Notes under the pieces: generated by a model
The model's input: only the letters and a program-made list of their open reading frames with translations
What the model was told of the DNA's origin: nothing
Databases searched by the model: none
Program-made: the position numbers and the translations under genes
Assembly: GCA_016110215.1 (NCBI GenBank)
Contig: JADWQD010000007.1
Coordinates: 930,001-994,000 of the forward strand
Length of the DNA: 64,000 bases
DNA from: Capronia americana
Lineage: Eukaryota > Ascomycota > Eurotiomycetes > Chaetothyriales > Herpotrichiellaceae
Direction: 5' to 3'
Part shown: in pieces, positions 20,268 through 32,676 of the stretch
Layout: each line of letters begins with the position of its first letter
How positions within the stretch are numbered: the stretch's first letter is position 1

Positions 20268-21101
20268 CTACTCTTCGATGAACTTCAGCAACTCCTGGTT
20301 GACCAGATCGATACAGATATTTGGCAACGCGTGTGGTCCACCTTTCACCACGACGAGCCGCCCGTGCTTCAACAATTTCACAGCTTCGTAGGCCGCGGCC
20401 TGGATCGGAACCACTTGATCGTCATCACCGTGCATAACCAAGACTGGAATATCGATCTTCTTCAAGTCTTCCGTCAGGTCGGTCTCCGAGAAGACCTTGA
20501 TGCACTCGTAGGCGTTGACAAACCCGCACATCATCCCCTGCTGGTACCAGGATTGGATCAATCCTTGAGAGACCTTGGCGCCGGGGCGGTTGAAGCCGAA
20601 GAAGGGTCCCGAAGGAACGTCGATGAAGAACTGAGCGCGGTCGTCGAGCATAGCAGTGCGGAACCCATCGAAGACCTCGAGCGGTGTGCCTTTGGGGTTC
20701 GCCTCGGTCTGGACCATGAGGGGCGTGACTGCGCCGACGAGCACCGCTTTCTTCACGCGGCTGGAGCCATGGCGGCCAAGGAAGCGTGCGACCTCCCCGC
20801 CGCCGGTGGAATGTCCCACCATGACGACGTTTTTCAAGTCAAGTTGTTCGAAGAGTTGCAGGAGGTCGTCAGCGTAGGTGTCCATGTTGTTCCCAGACCA
20901 AGGCTGGCTTGAGCGGCCGTGACCCCTTCGGTCATGTGCGACCACACGATATCCCTTGCTGGCGAGAAAGAACATTTGGTTCTCCCAGTTGTCGGAGTTC
21001 AGGGGCCAACCATGGGAGAAGACAACGGTGGTGGCGGCATCTTTGTTTCCCCAATCCTTGTAATAGATGTCGGTACCGTCGTTGGTCTTGATATACGGCA
21101 T
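20268..21101 (-). CDS. Alpha/beta hydrolase, non-heme chloroperoxidase-like
   Basis: 277 residues, full length, single exon. Members act as esterases/lactonases and can make peracids; they are not true heme peroxidases. The catalytic triad is visible: nucleophile Ser98 in GHSTGG (96-101), Asp228 in HGDDDQVVP and His257 in GGPHAL. The oxyanion region is FSHGWPLNSDNW (28-39) and AHDRRGHGRSS follows. The sequence is strikingly like bacterial chloroperoxidase/arylesterase enzymes in length and motifs, with no fungal extensions, so ancient acquisition from bacteria is possible. No signal peptide or PTS1, so probably cytosolic. Substrate unknown. Confidence 0.92.
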   Translation of the reverse strand: MPYIKTNDGTDIYYKDWGNKDAATTVVFSHGWPLNSDNWENQMFFLASKGYRVVAHDRRGHGRSSQPWSGNNMDTYADDLLQLFEQLDLKNVVMVGHSTGGGEVARFLGRHGSSRVKKAVLVGAVTPLMVQTEANPKGTPLEVFDGFRTAMLDDRAQFFIDVPSGPFFGFNRPGAKVSQGLIQSWYQQGMMCGFVNAYECIKVFSETDLTEDLKKIDIPVLVMHGDDDQVVPIQAAAYEAVKLLKHGRLVVVKGGPHALPNICIDLVNQELLKFIEE

Positions 21102-22968
21102 TTTGAAGATGGTATGGATCAGTCAGGCTTGTGAGTTACTCGAGTTGCGATACTGCTGCGATATCCTTGCGCGCGATGAGAATGGCTTCGAACAGGCTGC
21201 CCTGAAGTAGCGTGCTCGTCCATATATATGCATTTTGCTTTGCAACCTTCGGGATGGTCGACAGCAATCGATGGCGGAAACCGTGGGCACGGAGGATCGT
21301 CCCGGCTCATCATTGGCCCTCGTCGAATCCCAGAGCATAAGGCGCAACGAAGAAGCAATTCCGCCCACACATCAAAGATCCTGCTGCCAAATATGCTGTT
21401 TAGCGCCAACCATGAGCGTGCTGGAAACTGGAATTCTCGTCCTGAGAGGAGCAGTCACTCACCAGATCTGGCAAGAACACACACCAGAAGACACCGAGTG
21501 CGGAGAATCGGCTACGCGATACACGCGACAACCGTGCGGAGTGTGCGTGACCGAACCGGCAGCATCCCAAGTGGAGGCTTGGTGTAAGCTTAAGCAGTGT
21601 GACAAAGGCTATGAAACCTCCTTTGGGCGATGTACGCTCGAAAGGTAAGGCAAGAGACCTCCCAATTCGTTCATTGAAGATGCAACGCTCCGGCCTAGAA
21701 CATACCGGGAATGTTTTCGATACCATTATCGTGTCCTCATCCGCCATGGCTAGCAACGTAATATGCTACGCTGACCCACCTTATTCAGCACTCGATGAGT
21801 AAACGGCCTTTATCGATCGTGGCGGCCTGTTGGAAATTAATTACCTTTCGCCCGCACCCGTACCACATGTGGGGATCAAAGTTGAGCAGCGTAGACAAAC
21901 ATCGGTCAGAGGCATGACTGACAGCTGGGTATCCAGTGCAGAATGTTGACGCGTGCTCAGAGCTCAGTGGCAGCATGGGCTGGGAGCCACCTGAGCTTTG
22001 ATGTCGAGCCTCCGTGGCGTGAACCCTTTCCTGAATTCCTCGTGCCCTGTTCCTGATAACCCATACCCGGCCCCGACTTGAATACAGCACGACCCTGTCA
22101 CTTGGGCGCTAGGATACCTGACCCGGGCAGGTAGTACCGTTGCATTTGAACCCGAAGGGGGATTGTAGTGGCGAACACCGCGACATTCGAGGAGACGAGG
22201 ACGACTGACTGATAGCGCCGGCCCGCGCGCTCAGGAAAGAAACTCGATTACCACATTCACGGCCAAGTTGAGGCCCTGGGGGGACGTGTGATGGTCAACT
22301 ATGTGGCCGCAAACCGTCCTGCTTCGTTCCTTCCTTTGACTGTATACGATGTCCCATCCCTCCTCTATGCGATCTGAATGGACTGTAGTGTACTCAGTGA
22401 CTGGACGTAGCGCTCCAACGTAGTTAGCTATTTAGCTGCCAAGTAGGCACGGCCCTCTTCGTCTTCATATCAAGTTCACAGTGGATCAACCAGCCAATTC
22501 CGGGAGAGAGGGAGCGAGGCAGGGAGGGAGGGAAGAACATCTTGGCGAAACGCGCTTGAGTTATGTACTCGTAGACGGACTCCCCTCTCGTCTGCCCCCT
22601 TCCTCTTTGCCTTCCAATGCGGAAGAAGGGAACGCAACAAGAGGAAATGCCCATGGCAGTGCATTGATTGCATTACATTCCATTGTGCCGCGAGCTCGAA
22701 AAATCGCGCGGAAGAATCGTCATCTCATATCCAAACTTGATCGTTCATACTGTACAATGCCGGCCGTGTCGAACGCCGACTTGCTTGCTCGGTTGCTATC
22801 CAGAAGACAACCTCACCGACCCATCAAGCCGGCCTATGCAGGGTTGACATTCAAAGCCCACAACCGCAATCGGGGCTAATTCGTGCCGGGCTGGCGATCT
22901 GCGTAATCCCTTGCGCTTCAGTATCTAGCTACGAAGGGTACCAGCAAATTAGACTGATTTAGTCTATT
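21102..22968. other. Intergenic, 1.9 kb
   Basis: No gene supported. It contains the hydrolase promoter and the 3' side of the condensin gene. A purine-rich G-run tract lies at 22502-22534 (possible G-quadruplex). ORFs such as 21235-21648 and 22481-22879 show no family features. Confidence 0.4.
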
Positions 22969-25943
22969 CTACTCGCCTTCGTAGCTATCTCCTACGGTGG
23001 GATCTCGCCTGACGGTAATCTCTTGCATCGCGCGGTCCCCTTCCAGTTCACCTTCGAGCACAAGTCCCTTCTCATTCGCCAAGTGGAGAAGACAGATAAA
23101 ACAGTATGACGTGCTGATGTCCTTCATCTGCTGGTCGGGGTACACGGAGCGGAGATCGTGGATTAGGTCGGTGAAATTAAGCATCTGGTCCCCTTGTTGG
23201 TCAGGCATGGGTTCGGGTGGGTCGTCGACAGTAGTTTGGGGTTGATCATTGGGAGCGTCGTCGACGTCCATCATATCCACATCGCCATCGCCATCGCCAT
23301 CGCCATCGCCATCGCCATCGCCATTGCCGTTCAGTCCTGGCTCGTTTGGTAGCGTCGGAGGCGGTCGGTCAAAGACGCGGATCAGTTTCGTCTCCATGCC
23401 CTTCCACATATTCTCCTTGAGTCGCCGTACATCGACTTTCTTCGCCGTCCTCGCGTAGTTGACGTATTCCGGCCGAAGTCTCTTGCCCGCCTGCGTGACG
23501 AGCTGGCTGCCGAACGACCCGGGAAGGAGATCGGATTGGCTGTTCGGGACCTGAGAGTCTGGTTGTTGTGATGTCGCTTGCTCATCTTGTCCGTCAAGCA
23601 CGTCGAAGATGTTCGGCTGTTGTTGGGATTCCGGTTGAGGCGATAGCATCTCCCTCGCATCCATGAATGCCTGCCCATCGTCACCACCCCCAATATCATC
23701 GTCGTCATCATCATCAATCGGTAGGGGGCCATCGAATGGCATGAGCTGATCATCGTCAGCAAAGAAGTTGGCATCGTAATCGCCCTTTTTCCCTTCATCG
23801 TCATCAACTACACGATCGCCGGTGATTGCTGTGCCCAGACGGTTCCTGGCGCCAAACCCTTCGTCGATAATTCCCATGGAAATCCCGCCTTCTTTCCGCC
23901 GGATCCGTCCCACCCGACACTTTGGCTTCGTCCACAATCGCATGAGTTTCCGCGGATCGACAAGCTCGTCATCCTTGTCGAGCAGATTATGTCCTTTTGT
24001 GCGCCACTGCGCTTTCGGCAGAGAGATCTGCGAGTTCAGCACAGGTGGCTGCTCGAGTAATTCCTGCAAACTTTCCGACATGGGTCCAAGAAAGTCAATC
24101 TCAAAGGGTTCTTTCTCTTTGCGTTGTCTCGTGGGTGCAGCACTGGTGCCGTTTGCCTCAGCTTGTTGTGATTTCTGGATCTTCTGCATCCGCCAGTTCT
24201 CGAGTGTCAAAAATGCAGTCTTGCCTTTTGCCCGCGAGTTGAACGCTTTGTCAAAGTACGCCATGATGGATTCATGCTCCGCGTCTTCTTGATACTTGTG
24301 CTGTAAGGACACCGCATAGTCCTGAGCACCATTTTCAAGCAGATTGTCGTCTACGTCTTCGGCGCGAACGATGCGGGCTTGAGCATCCACTGCGGCTTCC
24401 TTCGCCCACGCTTCACCGCCTTCGCCGAAGCCGACGTTGTCTGCGACGTCAAACCCGCCGAGAAGCCCACCGTCATCGTCGTCGTCGTCGAAGCCCATGG
24501 CATTGCTGCCATCTAGGAAAACGCCTGTTTGGTCTGCTAAGTCCAGCGCGGCATTGGGACCGGGAGCTGGAGTTTGTGATCCTTTCTTTTCTTTCCAGTC
24601 GTCCGGAGCCTTGAGGAAGGGAATATCCAGAGAGCCGGAAAGGTCGCCCAATGTGAAAGTTTTCATCGACGGACAGATGTCTTGGGAGTCAAGGAGGGAC
24701 ATGTCGGGGAAGAATTTGGCGGCGAGGGAGCTGAGGTCGATTTCGTCGTCTTGGTCGTCGATGGCATCTTGGTCTTCCTCGGTCGACGCACTCGGCTCGT
24801 TCTGCTGTGATTCTGCTGCTTCGCTGTCCTCGGTCTGCTCTCGCTGGTTATTCTTCTCCCCGCCCAACGCAGCATCACCGGCATCGTCACTGCTATCAAA
24901 GACAATCCTTCCATCCGAGTCGATAGACAAATGATTCAGCAGGAGGCCCTTAGCCCCTCCCTCATCGAAGTCAGCGCTCGCTTTCTTGAACAGTGGATCG
25001 ACAGCAAACTCCAGCTCGAGCTTCTTGCCCTGGAACGAAGCAAAGCTAGGTGCGAGAGTAGCTTCATGACTGCGTGCGGGTTTCCTCTTAGCCTTTTTCT
25101 TGCCCTCACCATCTTCCCCCTCTTCTCCGTCCTCCCCTTCTTCATCGTCTTCCTCGCCGTCAGCATTCTCTCCTTTCCGGTTCTTTTTCCCTTCGGCGCC
25201 ACCATCCGCGAGACCACTCAACAAACGCCCCGTCTCGGTCGCCACGCTATCGACCCTGGAGGTATAGATCTTGACGCATCCATCCAGCGTGCAGCTCGCT
25301 TTCTGGAAATTGACGCCATCACCTTCCTTCAGTAGACTCATATCGTGGAAGTAATCAATCAGGGCAAAATTCCAACTGTTCGCCGCATTGATCTTGTTGT
25401 CGGTGGCCATTTTCATCCACTCCTCGAAGTTGGCGAGGATGGGAACGCGTTTCATGGGCGTGACGCCGTTGTCGGCGTGTCCAAGAGACGTCCGTATGTT
25501 CCCTCCATTACTCTGCCTATATTGCCCTGCTCTCTTCCGTGCCTGTGTTGTTGTTGTTGTCGCCGCGTCTTGCGTCCTCGGCGTGCGCGGTGAGTCTGAC
25601 ATATTGCTGTAGTTCGATTCCCGTCGTCGTTGGTTGAGTTTGCGTACTGGACTTGCTGCGGCGCGGATCTCGTTCATTTGGATTTCTTGAAGGGCTTGTC
25701 GGGAGTGCAGACGCGCGACCTTTTCGCCTTTGTCGTCATTGAGGGGGATTCTAAGGTAAAGGAAGTGTTAGCTTGGATGTGGAATTGAGGCTGCGTTGAG
25801 CGCGCTTGCGTCTCCATGCGGCTCGAGTGACTTGTGTGGAAGTCTTACTTCACGGGTGACAGCTTGCTCTTTTCTCGCGCCATGTTCATCACAACTGCCT
25901 GCCGGCTGGGACGGACACTCGACTCTCTTGTAACACGAGGCAT
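22969..25943 (-). CDS. BRN1: Condensin complex subunit 2 (CAP-H / Brn1 / barren)
   Basis: Kleisin subunit that closes the Smc2-Smc4 ring for mitotic chromosome condensation. Two exons, 25943..25849 and 25750..22969, with a 98-nt intron (GTAAGA...TTAG); 958 residues. The open frame alone starts at 25677 and misses the true N-terminus: exon 1 gives MPRVTRESSVRPSRQ, and after the intron IPLNDDKGEKVARLHSRQALQEIQMNEIR, the conserved Cnd2 start. Then comes NFEEWMKMATDNKINAANSWNFALIDYFHDMSLL with GVNFQKASCTLDGCVKIYTSRVDSVATETGRLL, the Smc-binding helix region. The middle is acidic and disordered; the C-terminus (LRSVYPDQQMKDISTSYCFICLLHLANEKGL) is the winged helix that binds the other Smc head. An (ATCGCC)n tract codes a Gly-Asp repeat near the C-terminus. 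Confidence 0.95.
23280..23328. repeat. (ATCGCC)n microsatellite inside BRN1
   Basis: About seven perfect 6-bp units followed by an imperfect one. On the coding strand it encodes alternating Gly-Asp, just before DVDMMDVDD. Length variation would change the protein in steps of two residues without a frameshift. Confidence 0.9.
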
Positions 25944-26371
25944 CTTGCCTTTGGCGCCGCAGGTAGTCGTTTGCTGTGTCGTCACGGGCCAGGGCGCCTT
26001 TCAATTCCGTCGTTTTATCTCACCTCGCAGGGCCCAATTCACCTCCAGACAATTAGAGCATTGGGCTGGGGGGGTCTTGTAGCTTCACAGCTCTATAGCT
26101 CAATTTGAAGATTGAGTTGGAGTCGCCAATCTTTGGGATCTCCGCTTGTTGACATGTTGACAATGTACGAAAATGGTTAGGGCGGCCACTTCCCCCCGAC
26201 ATCACGTGTGCGGCTCGCTTCCGAGGGAAAGGCGCGAGCAGCCATAGACTCGTACACAGTACTCCGTCATGAGGATTATGTTCAGCTTGTACTATCTGAT
26301 GTCGCTCCAGCTTCGGATTCCCCCTTTCCTCATACACTCTGATTCTAAACACTCCTTCACCTGATATCCAG
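25944..26371. other. Intergenic
   Basis: Brn1 promoter and PAN1 3' region. Nothing else seen. Confidence 0.4.
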
Positions 26372-29300
26372 CTAGTTCAAAACCCTTCCAGCAACCGCGC
26401 TGCTACTACGATCCTTCGTTTCGGTCTTGCGCAAGCCCTTGCCCAACTGAATTTCACCCAGTAATGCACCAATATCGCCAGTCCCTGCACGAGCTGGCGC
26501 AGGCATTGGTGGAGGAGGTGGCGGGCCTCCAGGAGCATCAGACGTAGGGAATGGTGGCGGAGGCGGCGGCGGTGGAGGTGCGCTAGGGGCACCGCTCCCA
26601 GGAATTGGTGGAGGCGGTGGAGCAGAAGACGGCTCAAAAGCACCAGGAACCGGAGGGGGCTCCTGAACAGGCGTCTGAGGCTTACTGTCCATTGCAGACA
26701 GTGGCCTCGGTGGTGCCATGGTGCCAAACAGGATAGAAGCCAAATGCTTCGCAGACCCTCCGCCTGGACGTTCTTCGTCCTCGTCGCTCTCTTCCTCCTT
26801 GTCAGATCCCGCTGCCGACCATTCGTCCTCTTCAGGACGGCGACGCGACTGAGCTCCGGTAAAGCTGGGCGTCAATGGCTTGGCAGTCTCTTGTTGAGCC
26901 ATGCGGTGGAAGGGGTTGGTGGATGCGAGACTCTCAGCTGGTGGCGCAGGCGCGGTTGGTGGTGCTGGCGGTGGTGCGAATGTTTGAGCTTGTGGAGCCG
27001 GAGGTGGCGAGAACACTGGCTGCCCATTTTCCGCGGGTTTGCTTTGTGAAAGCTTGCGGAAGTACGGGTTCCGTGACTCTTGAGCAGCAGGTGGACTGGA
27101 GACAGGCGTGGGTTCATAGCCACTGCTTGCTGACCGTTCCGGGGCAGCATGGCTGAGCGGGGGTGAGGCAACTGAGCCGGTCAGCACCTGGCTTGTTGCC
27201 GGTGTACTCTCTTGCGGTGTGATCTGCTGCGGGCCCTCGTCCTCGTCCGATGATGAATCATTCTCGATTTGTTCAAGTTGAAGTTGGAGTTGTCGCTCTC
27301 GCTCCCGGGCTGCTTCAAGCTCGGCGCGTTGTGCTGCGAGCTTGGCCTCCTTTTCCTTCGCTTCTTTCTCCGCAGCCTTTTTGCGGGCTTTTTCTTCCTG
27401 TTTCTTGATCTTACCGGCCTTGACTTGCTCCTCTAGTGCTCGCAACCGAGCTTGGGCAGCCTCGCGCTCTTTCTCGAGGTCATTTTCTTGCTCCTTGGCC
27501 GCAACCCTGGGATGATGTCAGCTAATGCAACGGTTGTACTGATGTCGAACTTACTCCAGTCGTTCTCGTTCACGTTTCTCTGTTACTTGCGCGGCTCTGA
27601 TCTGCGCGGCCGCTTCTTCCTCCGCCTTCGCGCGGGCTGCAGCTTCCTCTTCCTTAGCACGAGCCGCAGCCTCGGCTGCTCTCTTGGCCGAAAAATCCGT
27701 GCTGTCTTGTCTCTGCTTTCGCGGTGCTGGCGGAGGTGGCTTCTTCTCGTTCTTTGGGCTGGGAGGAACAACACCCTCGTTGGCGAGTCTCTGCTGTCGC
27801 TCCTGTTCGCGTCTCGCATCTTCGGCTTCGGCCTTTCGCACCCGCTCCTCTCTCTCGCGCCTTTCACGTTCCTGTCGTTGCGCTGGTGTCTCACCAGCGT
27901 CGCCAGCTGGCTTGAGACCGGCTGCTGCCATCCTTTCTTGAATACGTTTGAGGGCCTTCTCTTTGGCAGAAGCGACACGATCTTGCTGCGATTGGCCAAC
28001 GGAAGAGGTGGAGGGAGACGAGGTTGGTGCTGGTCGCAAGGGTGAATCGCCATTCGTGGGCTTTGTGTCCTCACGATTGTAGTCACGCGAAGTTCGTCTA
28101 GCAGGAGCCTGCCGAGATTGTCTGCCAATGTTAGTAAACGATCATCAACAGTGAGGTTGGTGCTTACTCTTCTTTGCGGATCTTGGCGGTCCTACTACTG
28201 CGTTGTAGATCGTAGATAAGTTCTTTGATCTCGTCCTCGACGCCTAATGCTTCTTCCCATCTCCTACGTTCATGCTCTTGGGTGGCGTTTTCGCCTGAGT
28301 CGCGTAGACCATCCTCTAGAGTGGTCACGAAATCCTTGACACTATCTTCGACATCTCGGGTCATGGCTTCGTGCCGCTCCTGCTCCGATCTGATGCTGGA
28401 TGTTTCTTGTTCTAAGCGCCTCTGAGCACCACCTTCGTCGTCCGTTGCGGGGGGTGGACGACCTGCTAGTTCAGCGGCTCGTGCTTGCATCCTAGCGCGC
28501 GCTCGTGCCTTGATCCGATCGGCCTCGGTGACGCTGCCTCCAGGACCGGTTCCCACAATGTTTGAGGCGCTATTTGGGTGGGCTTTGGCATCTTTTAGAC
28601 GGAATAGCTGCAGCTTGGCCTCGGCAATGCTCTTTTCGACTTTCCGGACATCAGAGGCCAGTTGTGGTAGTCGGTCCTGGTATCGCTGCAGTTCTCTTCT
28701 CATTGATCTCCTCTCGGCACCCGTGTCACCGCCAGCAAAGCCGGAGTTGGGATGAGTGTCACAGTCATCTTGAACACGGCGTATCTGCCGGAAGAGTTCT
28801 TCTGCCTCCCTTCTGTCCCTACGATCCAGAACATCGTCATCATCCGCTTGTCTCTCGTCCTGAAAATCAGTAGCGTCAAGCAAGATCTTCTTCTCACGGA
28901 TCTTCTTCCTAATCTGATCAGGGGTCAGATCGTCGTAGACAGAATCGCCGACGTCGGATGATGGTGCAGGAGACGAAGTTCTACTACCTCCATCTCCAAG
29001 GCGACGTCGAGCGCTGGAGCGGTAGCCAACAGCGTCATCGTTATTGCGAAAGATCGTTGCATCTTTGCGACCAAAACTAGGTGAAGCTGAACCAGCTCGG
29101 AACGAGTGATCCTTCAGATAACTGACACCCGTCTTTTGCGGCTGCAAAAATGCGCCCGAGGTCTTCCGAGCCTCGGCGTCCCGGGAGAGCAGCGATTTCA
29201 CAGTATCAATGGAGCTGTTGAAGTTCTTCGTCGACGGCGGGATGAGTTCGGGAGGAAGTCGAGCGGGGATAGGATACCCGTTCAATTTCCGATAGATAAG

Positions 29301-30836
29301 ATGCATGGCCACAGCGAACTCATCCATGTTCAGCCGACCTTTGTTGTTGGGATCAGAAAGCGTCCAGATTGCTTCCAAATCCGACCTTTCAAGGCCGCTC
29401 TGGCCCATAATCTCTATCGCCGTATCGCCGGAAATGGAGCCGCGGCCCAAGCCGTCCCAAGCGCGGAAGAGCTGATCGTAGATCCGCTTCTCATCCTTGG
29501 TCACGGCCCAGGGAATCTTTGCATTGCTCGTGAGACCTTGCGTAGTCCAGCTTCCTGCTTCACGACCAGTTTGGGGCATCAGGCGCTGCTGAAGAGCCTC
29601 GATATTGGGCAAGCCGCCGGCTGGCGCATTGACGAATCCCCATTGACCAGGCATTCCTGTTGGCTGAGCTTGTAGGGGACCAGTCTGTTGGGGCGACACA
29701 TTCGTACCAAATCCACCAGTTGGCATGAGAGGTAGAGACGGTCGTGCGCCACCAAAACCTGCCGGCTGAGGGATACCTGGAAACCCAGTAGCATGGGCCT
29801 GCAATCCTTGGGGCTGCCCGGGAAACCCTGTGGGCTGGGATTGAAGGCCTGGCATTTGGTTATAGAAGCCAGTCGGCTGGGATGTAAGCTGTGACAGGAG
29901 CTGCTGGTTGTTAGGTTGCTGTGGCGTAGGCTGTTGCGGCGCCGGCGGAGACATGGCATTCTGCCTCAATGGAGCATCAAAGTCCGGTATGTTGGATCGC
30001 GGTGGTGGGAGAGGCTTATCCTCGATAACACTGAATGAGATGATATCGACCATACTTGAGACCTCGTTCTTGATCTTTTCGGGCAGCACCGAGGGCAGAT
30101 CCTTCCCCGTCAATTTCAAATTGCACAGATACATAGCCAAAGCAAACTCCGGGAACAGGAGTTGGCCCGATTTTGTAGTGTCTGAGAGGATCCATATCTG
30201 CGATAAAGCGCTGCCTGGCAATTTCGATCTTAGAAGCAGATCTCGAGCCTTTTCTCCGCTCAGTGCCTGCCCTTCTCCTACCGCCGACTTGAACAATTGC
30301 TCAAACTTTGCCTGGTCTGTGGCGGTGATGAAGGACAACCTGATGTTTGGGATCTTGCTCGCGCTCTTGCTCTGAGCTCTTCCCCTCCTCGGCGGAGGTG
30401 CAGTTGACGAGCCCTGGGTGAAAGAGGCCGCGATCTGGGAGGAAGTCTGCTGGGGACGCAGAGGGGCTGCGGCAGGCTGCTGCGGTTGAGGTGCAGGCGG
30501 GGGCGGAGCGGCTTGAAAGGAAGGCTGCTGCTGTTGCTGGAATGGCGGTGCCTGCTGAAACGGCGGCGGCTGGACTTGATTCTGAGGAGGATAGCCCGTA
30601 AACTGAGGTTGTTGCGCCGCAGCCTGGAAACCTGGCTGCTGCTGAAATGCAGGAAAGCCAGTCTGCTGAGCCTGCAACTGACCGGGGAAGCCGGTCGGTT
30701 GCGGAGCAAACGGAGCTTGCTGCTGAGGAGCTTGAGTAAATGAGCCGAACGACTGCTGCTGCCCGAAGCCCCCAGGGGTCGCACCGGGGCGGGCACTGTT
30801 GGCGCCGCCCAAGAAGGAGTTGGAAGACGAATACAT
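26372..30836 (-). CDS. PAN1: Pan1, actin cytoskeleton-regulatory endocytic scaffold
   Basis: Actin-patch scaffold that activates Arp2/3 during endocytosis with End3 and Sla1. Three exons: 30836..28168, 28121..27555 and 27506..26372. Introns are 46 nt (branch TTTACTAAC) and 48 nt, phases match; 1456 residues. Start MYSSSNSFLGG is the usual Pan1 start. A Gln/Pro/Gly-rich N-terminus precedes EH domain 1 (about 163-262) and EH domain 2 (about 443-530, with EF-hand loop DPNNKGRLNMDEF). A long charged coiled coil follows (about 590-1130). A proline-rich tail ends in a WH2 motif (LLGEIQLGKGLRKTETKDRS, about 1427-1446). Five exact LxxQxTG motifs, the Ark1/Prk1 kinase sites known in yeast, flank the EH domains, so phospho-regulation is likely conserved. 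Confidence 0.96.
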
Positions 30837-32676
30837 GCTTGCAACACACGTAGAACGCACAAAAACAGATGGAAAATACGGAAAAGATGGGATTGGGAGA
30901 AAGACTGAGTGAGACGACGCTCAGTTTCAGCAACTCGGATCGATCGACGCCATTACGAGTCCAGCTGCTGCAGCGACGTGGCTGTGCTACGGTGGAGCGT
31001 CCGCATACAACTGCTTTTACCGCGACGCCGCCTGCCATGGAGTGCATGGCCATGGCCATACTTCAGAAGACTGTAGCCAGTCTTGCAGTCCTATCTCTGC
31101 CGTCAACATACATGAATGGTACCCGGTGGGTTCGACTCTCTCGCTACGCAAGCCTATCGCTCGAAACAGCGAGATTCGTCTCTAGAGGGCCCTTTGTCGT
31201 GGCTATCCGCCCAGTGAACCTTGCCCATTAATTTCATACAGGGTGTATGCATGATTGAACCCGTTCGTTGTTAACCTTCAATCGAAGCCTAGCTGAACCA
31301 TTCAGTCCACGTCATATGTTTCTGCGGGCGTGACCTGCAGGACCCAAGCTCCAACAAGAACAGACCTCGTGTTCGAGCTGGGAGGTTACTCATTTGATTT
31401 CTTCTCCTACTGTAACGGCAATTAACACTTCTGATCTCCGATCAAGTTGTGCTGAAGAGGCTCAATATCTCCTAGGTCACCATATGAGCCATCCCGAAAG
31501 ACTTCACCTGGAGGCGATCAGTTTTCGACCAGACGAAAATGCTAATGTCCGGGCGCATGGCAATCTCCTCGAGCTGGCTGAGACCTAAGAAGCCCACCTT
31601 CGTCCATGTTGCTGCCCTTTACGTGTATCGGGGCGTACTAAGTCTCCGGAAACAAGGGCTGTCCCGTGGTGTTAAGCACGACGCCGCCCGCCTTGGGCAT
31701 CATCTCAATAAATGGCAATGAAAGCAGACGCAGTGTGGAGTACCAGCTCGACTGGCCCGGACAATCGTATCTCCCTCATCACGAATAATATAGACCAACG
31801 CGACCGAGTCACAGCGTGCTCCAGAATCACACGAGATTGCCCCCCTCACGCAATCTTCAGCCTGAACTTGCTAAACGGAGACGACTCAGGGCCGCATAGT
31901 CACCCCGCTGAAACCTGTTGAGACGCCAGCTGGGTTCGAACTCGACACTCGCAACCGCCCCCACCCACGACCACTTGCCACGTTTGTCCGGAGCGCTTAC
32001 AAGTACGACGACTACGTCGATCCGTTCATTGTCTCCGCGATCGCGACGGTCCAATCGTACGGGGCTGCCTCGTCGCCGATGCAAACTTTGGGACCGCAGG
32101 AGTCCACCTGTGCCTTATGGCGTCCTCCTCTCTGTATTCATTGCTCCGGGAGACACAGTGCTGTTAGGGAGCGCGTGGACCTGTGCCTCTCAGCTGCGGA
32201 GCCCAGAGATGGATGAATGGACTAGTGGGTTCCAAGCCCTGGGCAACTACAAACTGGGTGGGGCGAAAGTTGCTGCGAATAAAAGGAAGCGTGGTGCGAG
32301 CAGGCTCTGGGTTGGGACGCCCGCATTTGAGTTTGCGAGGTCCTCTTCGGATGAAACGTCACTTTTGTAGTCGAGTGTTGCTTGTATTAGAGCGCGCAAC
32401 GCAAGCAAGCAGTCTTCTTTCTGGTCCAACGATCCAAGCAGCGTGTTCTGTTCCATGCAATGTGATGCAATGATCTTTGGTCATGTTTCTATCCATGCAA
32501 GCAGACCGCAGTCCCTTCCCGCCCTTATGGAGTACTGTGTCATATCACACCCTGTCCAACGCCCATGTCCAGCCCCGCCGCCCACTAGAAGTACAGGGTA
32601 TCACCAATTCGCAATCGCCATGTTTCGGGTCGCATCGTGTTGATCCATGCCTCTCTGCAGCGATATGAGGCAATCA
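30837..32676. other. Intergenic, 1.8 kb (PAN1 upstream region)
   Basis: No convincing gene on either strand. The plus ORF 31918-32370 is Arg/Ser-rich and looks random. It probably holds the PAN1 promoter/5' leader and the RPB11 terminator. Confidence 0.4.

Noticed and set aside
20331..20912. Long plus-strand ORF opposite the hydrolase
   Set aside because: Antisense shadow of a clear coding region; no family features.
31918..32370. Plus ORF of 150 residues upstream of PAN1
   Set aside because: Arg/Ser-rich random-looking composition, no family and no splice logic.
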